A DNA stretch of 64,000 nt from Entamoeba invadens IP1 (taxonomy: Eukaryota > Evosea > Mastigamoebida > Endamoebidae). The notes below the pieces were generated by a model that ran no database searches, was not told the DNA's origin, and saw only the letters and a program-made list of their open reading frames with translations. The DNA lies in the NCBI RefSeq assembly GCF_000330505.1, contig NW_004443767.1:650538-714537 (forward strand), read 5' to 3'. A program made the translations under genes and the position numbers. This document shows positions 1 through 8,112 of this stretch, one piece after another (the first letter of the stretch is position 1; every line of letters begins with the position of its first letter).

Positions 1-369
1 GTGCCACAAACTGTCACAAATGATGAGCAAGATGCTTAATTAAATGTAATTCAGACCATTTTTAGTATTTCTTTTCCATATTTATAACGACTTTGTGTTC
101 TTAAAGAGTTTGTAGACTTCGATAATCAAGGAGAGTCAAATAAGGAGCAAATGAAGGTATAGTATGGTATGAGGAATTGTAAAACAACTTAACATCTAAC
201 TATTAAATACAATAGAAACACTAAAAAGTTGCCAAAAAACAAAGTTAAGTCCCTCAGTCGTTCAACATCGATCCTACTTACATCAACACGAGTTTTTACA
301 CTCCCCTCCACACCACTGGCACTGATTCTCGTCGCAAGACGTTTCGTTTCTTCCTTCACAAACTACATG
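1..369. other. Intergenic, no gene seen
   Basis: AT-rich sequence downstream of the MYRF-like gene. The one open frame on the plus strand (229-447) has no ATG at its start and runs into the antisense of the neighbouring gene, so I see nothing supportable here. Confidence 0.5.
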
Positions 370-2634
370 TTAATCAATATGAATAAAATCAATGACATTC
401 AACAAACTTCTCATAGTAACAACACCACACCTCAATTTAACATATGACGCACACTCGAGAAACATCTCGACTTTGGTTGTCGGGAAGAAGTCAGTAACTG
501 TTCCATACAAATAAGGGACTGTTTCCACATCAGTCCTTACAGACCCTATCTTAATCCCCGCAGGAAGGGGGTGTGTAGACTTCACTTCATATTTCATGCA
601 GTTCCACGGCAATGGAGAGAATGTCTGTCGCTGTATAGGCGTGTTCAGTTCCATCTCAAGTGCGAAATTAGTCGTCGATGGGTTGTTAATGTAGCACTTA
701 TACCCCGGCTGTGATCCAAACAGTGAATAAGACACAATGACAACACACACCAAAAAGATGACTTGCACCGATACAATCACTTTAAAGTTCAAGTGTAACA
801 TCCCTCGCATCACAATGCAGATCCCTCCAATCACAACAAACAGTGAAACATAAACCACCATCACTATAAGTACAATTGTTCCCATCACCATACTTACTGT
901 TACTCCAATAGCAGCTAACATTAAAAAGAGGTACACTGATACAAAGTTGTTATGTCCAAAGTAGAGTATCATAGACCCCCCATTCCACTATATGTCATTC
1001 ATCTGTGTTATAATGACGTAAGAGAGAACAAACCATAGAAATGAGCTCATCCCGAGTATTCCACAACGACAAATAAGAAAGGATAGTCGTGAACCAACAA
1101 TACCCCCACATGAACGGAAATTCGGGTAATGAAAACACCACAAAAATTGAGAAAATGGTGAAGAAAATGGCAGCAAATAAAGTCACTATTGCTGGCCCAA
1201 ATGAGAAGTTGAAGAACAACATCTTCCCTATCGACTTCTTCTTGTTCTCCTTTTCCTCGTCGAGCTTGTTTTGCACCTCCGACCGGAAGACTTCTACAAG
1301 CTCCATAACGTCTTGTGTCGACTTCGATAACTCTCTAAATTTATCATTGTTCGAGAGGGTTTCGGAGGATGCGTTGTTGTGAATAGCCTTAAGCGCCTCG
1401 ACTAAGTGAGGGATGACTCCTATGACATCGACAGCAAGTTCTCCATTGTCGTCTTCTTGCACTAACTCGGGACACACCTTTTTCACCTCTTGTGCTATGA
1501 ATCCCAAGTTCTCACAAGGCTTTCCAATATAATTGAAAGACGTGCCAGTTAACTGTAAAACAGTGTTAAGAGAATCGACAAGGGGTTTGATGTTCTCTTT
1601 CACTCTCGCGTCGGATCTTTGCAAAAATCCGTTCTCTGCCATGATCTGTCCCATCACATGGAGTCGTTTTAGATTCTCCGAAATAGTCTCCATCCGCATG
1701 AAATTGTCGGAGGTCAGTGGGACGACTTGTGTGTTTTCTGGCGACGCGATGTATTCCCACATTTGGTCTGTAGAATTGTGTTGTGTGTAAATATCGCCTT
1801 GAATATTTTGGTTGAGCTGATTGACTTGATTCATTTGATTGATTTGTGGGCTTTGCGGTGGTTGTAACGAAGAGATGTTTTGAGCGATTGGGACAACCGT
1901 ATTAATTTGTTGTAAAGACGGGACTTGTTGTTGAGTACTTCCACTCTGTGGTGTTTCATTCTTGATCCCATCGAAGAAGTAGTTTTGGGTATTAACCTGA
2001 AAGCCATTATGTATCTCTGGCAGAGCGATTTCAGATGCATTTGCTGTATTTGGTTGTGATCCATTTGAATTGGTATGTGAATCTTGTTGTACACCAGTAG
2101 GGGAAGTAGAAGAGTGATCGATTGGGGATGATACATTAACAGATGATACGTTATTTGATGACATTGGGGAGTGATCTGATGGGAAAGAATTGAACGAGTC
2201 ACTGTTCATAACATTATAATTGAGGGATGGGTCCATGACATAAGGAATTTGTTGCATTTGGACTTGTGGCATGAATGGAGAATTCATTTCAGTCATCTCA
2301 GTCATTTCCATGTTATCAGATATGTTCGGTGGAAGTTGTGGACTTTTGTCGGACAATTTCCCACGCGAAGTGTCCTCGACATACCTCACATACATCTCAC
2401 ATAACTTCATCGCATCCTTCCGCTCACTTTCTTTTATTCGTTTATATTGGTCTTTCTCGCCGTTCAAGTGACGCAAGTGTGCGTCCCAAGTGTGGCTGTA
2501 ACAATTGTATCTGGAGATGAATTGAAGTGTTGAAGTTATTTTAATGGGTAAACAAACCGTGTTTTGGGTGGCTCTTTACATCCCGGGTAAGTACATATCC
2601 AGCATTTACGGCGTGGTTTCGCGTGCGACTCCAT
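370..2634 (-). CDS. MYRF-like membrane-bound transcription factor with self-cleaving IMCA (peptidase S74) domain
   Basis: Three exons on the minus strand: 2558-2634, 1034-2510 and 370-987, encoding 723 aa. Introns 2511-2557 (47 nt) and 988-1033 (46 nt) both start GTTTGT and keep frame. Residues 11-40 hold C11, C14, C19, H32, H37 and H40, a C-x4-C-x12-H-x4-H zinc-finger-like pattern built across the first splice. Residues about 60-290 are Ser/Gln/Asn-rich. Around residue 325 is SDARVKENI, followed by GFIAQEVKKVCPELV, the intramolecular chaperone (peptidase S74) signature of myelin regulatory factor; Ser325 and Lys330 match its catalytic dyad. Four or five hydrophobic segments follow (about 463-612), then a Cys-containing tail of about 110 aa. 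In MYRF this domain trimerises and cuts the protein to release a DNA-binding fragment from the ER membrane; that role is inferred here. No Ndt80-type DNA-binding domain is visible. Confidence 0.8.
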
Positions 2635-3155
2635 TCTGTTTAATTTTGCTTGTTGCCTGTTTATTCTTTTTTACTTCTTCCTATTTGACTCAATCCTCGA
2701 CGAGAAAGGAATCATGGTTCCTTGTATGGTTCTTTTATTATATTTTTTTTCTATGTCGTTTGTATGGAGCAGCCCGACAGCCTACTTTGATTTTTCTTTT
2801 AGTGTATTTTTAGGTTGATTATAAGAATAACAAATTTATTAAATTGGTATAATTGTTTTAAAAAATAATAAATAATAAATAATATTAGATTGTTTAGTTT
2901 TATAGATATCAGAATAAAAAATAAAGGCTTTATGAAAATATGTACTCAAAAAAGTGGGGTTGTGATAAAATACTATAAATTGATATAAATATACTAACAA
3001 TTATAACTTTTTTATTATGATAATAAAAATAATACAATAGTTATTAAATAATTGTGATGTTTAACTTTTGGGTTTATTCTCCCAAAAAATTTACTATTAA
3101 TAAACCCTTTTTTTTATTTATTATTGTAAATGAAATAATTGTTAATTCATCATTA
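2635..3155. other. AT-rich intergenic, promoter side of MYRF-like gene
   Basis: About 520 bp of AT-rich sequence between the MYRF-like start and the transposon. It must contain the promoter of the minus-strand gene, but I recognise no specific box. The open frame 2544-2813 on the plus strand is only antisense to exon 1 and its flank. Confidence 0.4.
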
Positions 3156-3652
3156 CAGTAAAAATTCTATCGGTGTGTGGAGCCATGAAAATGGTTTTCC
3201 CAAGGTGTGTAATTTTTTTTTTCTTTTCTATTTTTATTTCTGGCAAAAAAATAAAAAATAATGAAATTTGTAAAACTATCCACAATCAAGAAAAATGACA
3301 AAATGTATTTTTTGTTTTTTTTGAAAAAAAAACATGACACGTGTAAACACAAAGAAAAATAATAATATTGTGAATTTTTTAAATTTGTCTAATTGTTTTG
3401 AATTAAAACAACGCATTGTGTGTGTGAAAAAACACACGGATTTTTAGTGCTTATTGGTTCTTGTCCACCTCCAACTCAAGTGCGTTTTTGACATCGGCCT
3501 CTATGCTGCATTGTCTTCTGTTGATAACCTTGAAGAAAACTATTTGTTCACTGTGTTATTACACAGTAGCAGAAGGTTTTAAAACAATATTGTCATTGTC
3601 ATTGCTATGATTGAATTGTATTGTATTTTTTCCAGATCATCTTTTAATTACA

Positions 3653-5206
3653 ATGGCTTTTGAACAAAAAAAGAAAGAAAAGGTATATCTTACTGTTCTT
3701 GAGAAGAAAAAAGTTTTTGAATGGCACGAAGAACAACCAGATATTTATGCAGTCGAAATGGTTAATGTGGTTTCAACAAAATTGAAAAGGAAAGTATCAA
3801 CAGAAACAATAAAAAGAATTTTTAATTCAAAATTTGAAATAGACAGCGACAGAAAAGATAGAAAGGTGTTTAGGAGAGTTTTGCACCCGGCGTTGGAAGA
3901 AGAGATAATCTAATACTTGGATGAATTAGCAGATAACAACATTCCAATCAATTGTCAATTATTACGTTTAATGGCAATAGATTTCTGCAAAGAAAATGAA
4001 ATAGAGGATTTCAAATGTTCAGCAGTGTGGCTTTCTAAACTATGTTTAAGAAGAGGAATTCATGTCGCCACAAGACATGGTGAAGCAAACTCTGTTGATA
4101 TGAACAAGTATACAGCTGAGTTGGACCTTTTGAGACATGAAATCGAGTTGTTCAATCCAGAAGATGTATGGAATGCTGATGAAACAGCATTGTTTTACCG
4201 TTTAATGCCAAAAAGAACACTTGCAAAAAAGAGTATCAAGGTTCATGGAGTCAAAGAAGACAAAGAACGTTTGACAATGATGGTATGTTGTTCCTTGTCA
4301 GGTGAGAAGAAAAAACTTCTCTTTATTGGCAAACCAGAGACTCCACATTGGATAAGAAGAAATCCAGAACTAAAAGATTACTACTTTTCACAGAAAAGCG
4401 CGTGGATGACAACAAACCTGTTTCATAAATGGTTACTTCAATGGGACAAGGAACTTATCGAACTTGACAGTTTCATTTACTTGTTAGTAGACAACGCTCC
4501 TTCACATAAATTGTTGCTTTACTTGACTGAAAGAATGGAAGATGAAACGAACTATATATACATCGAGAAGAACGAAAAGAATCAGCACGTATACAAAGTC
4601 CGTTTGACCCATATTACAGTTCAATGGCTCCCTCCCAAAACCACATCAGAGTTTCAACCCTGCGATGCGGGTATCATCAACTCCTTTAAAACTTATTACA
4701 GAACACAACTGATGGTGAGATGTATTGAAAGTTGGAAAAAGGCAAAAACTGATGGAACTGTTTACACACCTCCCAAAATACAAATTGATGAAGCAATTAA
4801 AATTGCATTGAGTTGTTGGGAAAACAACGTGACAAAAAATACTATAACAAACTGTTGGGCACATGCTATGTTTAGGGATCCAACGGCAAGAAATTTTCTT
4901 CAAACGTTGTTTGAAAAAAGTCAAATACAACAAGATGAAGAATACCCATTAACCTATGATGTAAGAACAATTGCAATGTTTGAAGAAGTGCCACCATTGT
5001 TGACAGAAAGAGAACAAATGGGTGACGTGACACAAACCTTGACTCAAAAACAAGTTGAACTCCAACAACTTGTTGACCAGTTAAAAGATGTCGAGCAACA
5101 ACTCCAAGATTTGCTCCAAACTAAACAAGAAATTAATTCGAAAGGAATCGAACTTATCGGTCAAGACTCCGATTTAGGGGCCAGTTTTTCTCAATTTTTT
5201 AATTGA
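3653..5206 (+). pseudogene. CENP-B/Tigger-type DDE transposase with one in-frame stop
   Basis: The frame opens at ATG 3653 and would give 517 codons, but TAA at 3911-3913 (codon 87) interrupts it; reading continues in the same frame to 5206. The N-terminal 150 residues look like the paired helix-turn-helix DNA-binding region of CENP-B and pogo proteins. The catalytic triad is visible as NADET, VDNAPSH and QPCDAGI. The second and third Asp are separated by 57 residues, longer than the roughly 30-36 usual in pogo enzymes, because of a charged insertion after VDNAPSH. The C-terminus is a Gln-rich coiled coil. One nonsense change in an otherwise intact frame points to recent inactivation, or to a sequencing error or readthrough. 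Confidence 0.88.
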
Positions 5207-5233
5207 TTAGTTGGTCTTTTTATTGAATAACAT

Positions 5234-5298
5234 TGTATGGCCGTAATGTATGGCTGTAGTGTATGGCCGTAATGTGTGGCCGTAATGTATGGCCGTAT
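5234..5298. repeat. 13-bp minisatellite, five copies
   Basis: Five head-to-tail units close to TGTATGGCCGTAA, with one to three changes per unit, lie between the transposase stop and the right terminal repeat. They are much richer in G and C than the surrounding transposon UTR. Confidence 0.85.
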
Positions 5299-5626
5299 TG
5301 TTTGGTTACTGCTTTGGTTTCGTCAGAGTACTTTTGTTAAATACAAGATTAGTTTATATTATCAATTGATTTTTTTGGTTGAGATTAATCATAATTTATT
5401 ATTAAAAATATTATTTTTTGTATTTTCATTTTCAAGTTAAGTTCTATATTTTGAGAGGAGCATTTTCTGCTTTTCTTCTTTTGTTATTTTTGACTTGATT
5501 TTTGTTTGACATTTTTTCCTTTTTTATATTTTATTACCAAGTCTTTACTCTTTTAAAAATTAAAACAAATTTGCAATCGACATTATTTTTGCGGGTTTTG
5601 GTCCCAAATATGTGGGAAATCATTAT

Positions 5627-5681
5627 ATTCTATCGGTGTGTAGGTCACTTTTGATTGGTCAAAACCACACACCGATAGAAT
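5627..5681. repeat. Palindrome at transposon right end
   Basis: ATTCTATCGGTGTGT at 5627-5641 is inverted against the true right terminal repeat ending at 5681, with about 23 bp between the arms. The element's right end could therefore fold into a long hairpin; the left end has no equivalent. Confidence 0.8.
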
Positions 5682-5741
5682 TTCTACTGTAATTAAATTT
5701 AATTGATAATCAAAAAAACAAGAAGTTAAACAATTTCACAA

Positions 5742-5831
5742 AAAACTATTATAATGTATTTAATAATTATAATAATAAAACTATTATAATGTATTTAATA
5801 ATTATAATAATAAAACTATTATAATGTATTT
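5742..5831. repeat. 35-bp tandem repeat, about 2.5 copies
   Basis: Units begin at 5742, 5777 and 5812 with identical spacing of 35 bp. Each starts AAAACTATTATAATGTATTT. The array lies just outside the transposon in AT-rich DNA. The units abut without spacers, so this is not a CRISPR array. Confidence 0.85.
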
Positions 5832-6181
5832 TAAACAAACTGATTTAAATTAATTAATAGAGTGTTTAAAAACTTTCACATAAGTTACAAGTTATGAATT
5901 TTGATTTTTAATCCATTTCCATGTTCATTTGTTTCCAAATATATTCAATAAAATAATAATTGTTTTATAAACTCTCTAATTATCAATTATAATTTCAATT
6001 CAATTCAATAACTTCTTTTATGCAAAAGTAAGCCATTTCGAGTAGTAAACCATATTTTATAATAAAATATTTATAAAGTATAGGTATAATTACCAATTTA
6101 AACAATTAAACTACATCAAAATAATTAATTTCACTATAATTAAAATTAATTAAGTTTTACTTTAAAAAATAATATTTGTAT

Positions 6182-6265
6182 ATGAAAACCACGAAGAACT
6201 TAAAAAACACTCGAATTGAGTTTCCGTTGAAATACTTTACAAATGAAGAACAAGAGAGTCTTTAA
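6182..6265 (+). other. Short ORF, possible gene relic
   Basis: An ATG at 6182 opens a 27-aa frame ending at TAA 6263-6265. Its composition (IEFPLKYFTNEEQESL) is protein-like and unlike the random AT-rich translation nearby. The same frame resumes after the stop as LNELNDV before a second stop. It may be the remains of a gene or a first exon; I do not recognise the family. Confidence 0.25.
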
Positions 6266-6358
6266 TTAAACGAATTAAATGATGTATGAAAACACAAAAC
6301 ACCAATTTTGACAATGCAACGAATATTACAATGAACGAAACAAACACAAACTCAACAA

Positions 6359-7777
6359 TTAAAGAAGACCAGACAGTTTTAAGTCCCACTGTGTGTGCAT
6401 TTCTTTTAAAGATTTTGGGAAGTACATTCCCTTCAAATTCGGGCATTTATTAAGTGACAAATAGGTCATTGTTATATTTCCACTGGTATTAATTTTTGCA
6501 AGTTCTCGACAGTTGTATATCATCACGCGTTCAACATTAACCAAATCCAACTCTGTGAGTTGAGGACATGTGAAGCAAGCGAATGAATCTAATTTACATT
6601 CCTTTATACCAACAATCGAACTTAATGAATATAACTGATCGATTCGAACTTGTTTGACGCTCTTTGGTAAATGAATTGATTCGATTCTCCCGAGAGAGAA
6701 GAGGTCGATACTTGTGATATTCAATGTATTCAAATTGAGTAAATGGACAACACTCTTGCATTGGTATATTGAAAGTGTATGCACGGTATGTGGCAAGATA
6801 TAATCAACACCATTTCTATGCTTCATATTTCGTATACTTAACACAAACACCCCATCTAAACCCTCAAAGGAAAACACATTATGTGATTCATTCTCTTTAT
6901 ATACCATATCAACGTTGCCATTCACCGCTACACTGAACGGGCCATACCATTGAATTATTTCGTTGATTTCACTGTTCATCGTATTTGGGTCCAAAACAAG
7001 TGCATTTCCTTTCGCGTGGAGGTAGACATGTTTCTTAATAATGTTACAGGGCAAATTGTTGTTGTTACAAAAGATGACGAATTGAGTCGTGACGTTGAAC
7101 TTCTTTGTCAAATAGTCCCAGAGCTGAAATTGGTCGAAAGTCAGTTCTTGGAGGTAGAGGATGACTCTGAAATGGACATTTGCATATGAAGTGACCAACG
7201 TGTTCTGGTAGCTCTCCATAAACGTGTCTAAGAAGATAACAATCTCCTCCAATTTTTGATTTATCTTCTTTGGTGGGAGTGTTGTGAGTAAAAACTCGTC
7301 CGAACACTCAAACCGCTTTAAAGATGTCATCAGCGACAAATCGAGTGGTGGGTAATACTCGTAGAGTCCAATGCTTTTTCGATATGAAAGTGTCTTAATG
7401 TTATCTGCGTAGCAATAGATAAAAGCTAGCGAGTTCGCGTCGTTCTTTGCTTTTGCAGTGACACACAAGTCCATGTCGCCAAGCTTTCGTGTGATGTAAT
7501 CCGATTCTTTCACAGAGAACATCCCTTCCTTGTTGATATTCGAAGTAGTCGTAGGAAACACGGAAGCATCACAATACAGTGTATGGAGCTTGGGAAAGAG
7601 ACTGAAGAGTGTTATTAAGTCCTCAGACGTATAGTCCAATTTGAATGGTGATGAATACATGTCTTGACATGTCAAGTAACACTTTTTATTGATTTGAATC
7701 AACTTCTTGAGTGTCGACATCGTTTCAATGTAGAGTACCACATTCATCATGTACACACGTTCCAGCAAAGTCTTCAT
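6359..7777 (-). CDS. Leucine-rich-repeat-like Entamoeba family protein
   Basis: Predicted 472 aa from ATG at 7777; the frame is open to 7804 but only through a TTG. The N-terminus (LERVYMMNVVLYIETMSTLK) followed by LIQINKKCYL resembles the conserved start of multicopy Entamoeba LRR proteins. From about residue 140 onward, irregular repeats of about 22-25 residues with Leu/Ile spacing are visible (for example LNTLNITSIDLFSLGRIES). No signal peptide, membrane segment or catalytic motif is seen. By family these are protein-interaction scaffolds of unknown partner. The identification rests on pattern only. Confidence 0.65.
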   Translation of the reverse strand: MKTLLERVYMMNVVLYIETMSTLKKLIQINKKCYLTCQDMYSSPFKLDYTSEDLITLFSLFPKLHTLYCDASVFPTTTSNINKEGMFSVKESDYITRKLGDMDLCVTAKAKNDANSLAFIYCYADNIKTLSYRKSIGLYEYYPPLDLSLMTSLKRFECSDEFLLTTLPPKKINQKLEEIVIFLDTFMESYQNTLVTSYANVHFRVILYLQELTFDQFQLWDYLTKKFNVTTQFVIFCNNNNLPCNIIKKHVYLHAKGNALVLDPNTMNSEINEIIQWYGPFSVAVNGNVDMVYKENESHNVFSFEGLDGVFVLSIRNMKHRNGVDYILPHTVHTLSIYQCKSVVHLLNLNTLNITSIDLFSLGRIESIHLPKSVKQVRIDQLYSLSSIVGIKECKLDSFACFTCPQLTELDLVNVERVMIYNCRELAKINTSGNITMTYLSLNKCPNLKGMYFPKSLKEMHTQWDLKLSGLL

Positions 7778-8112
7778 ATTCACTTTGTTGTCTTGAATTC
7801 TCAAAGTTCCTTTTTATTGGTTTCTGATGGTAGATAACTTGTGTTCTTGTTATAATTTTATTTATTATTCATTTACTATTGTTCTTTTATTGTGTGACGC
7901 TTCTATGTTCCTTTAAAAACAAGCAAATATACGGGAATTACGTTCATCAAATGTACAATGTCAAATTTTTATACAATATTTATACAAAAATATCACTAAA
8001 ATCAACTCTTTCCCTTTTACCCATAACATATCTCTTATTATTAAATTATAATATATATACTAGAAAATTACTAGAATAACATCACGAAGAAGTAATTAGA
8101 CTTGTTGAAGCC
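7778..8112. other. Intergenic between two minus-strand genes
   Basis: About 335 bp of AT-rich DNA that must hold the promoter of the LRR gene and the 3' end of the FERM-LRR gene. The 66-codon plus-strand frame at 7879-8079 looks like random AT-rich translation. Confidence 0.4.

Larger units (their letters stand above)
3156..5689 (+). mobile_element. pogo/Tigger-like (Tc1/mariner superfamily) DNA transposon
   Basis: Terminal inverted repeats of 25 bp lie at 3156-3180 and 5665-5689, both starting CAGTA and differing at one position. Each is flanked outside by TA (3154-3155 and 5690-5691), the target duplication of the Tc1/mariner superfamily. Inside is one DDE transposase frame. The right end carries a second, inverted copy of the terminal sequence (5627-5644), and a 13-bp minisatellite lies at 5234-5298. 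The near-identical termini suggest a fairly young insertion. No resistance or passenger gene is present. Confidence 0.88.

Noticed and set aside
2544..2813. 89-codon plus-strand frame
   Set aside because: It overlaps exon 1 of the MYRF-like gene on the other strand, is hydrophobic by AT bias, and has no domain.
5742..5831. Possible CRISPR-like array
   Set aside because: The repeats abut without unique spacers and the genome is eukaryotic, so it is a simple tandem repeat.
6196..6206. GAACTTAAAAA as an orphan promoter
   Set aside because: It lies inside the short ORF at 6182-6265 (encoding KNLKN), and no gene starts 20 nt downstream.
6237..6446. 69-codon minus-strand frame
   Set aside because: It overlaps the 3' end of the LRR gene in another frame and shows no conserved pattern.
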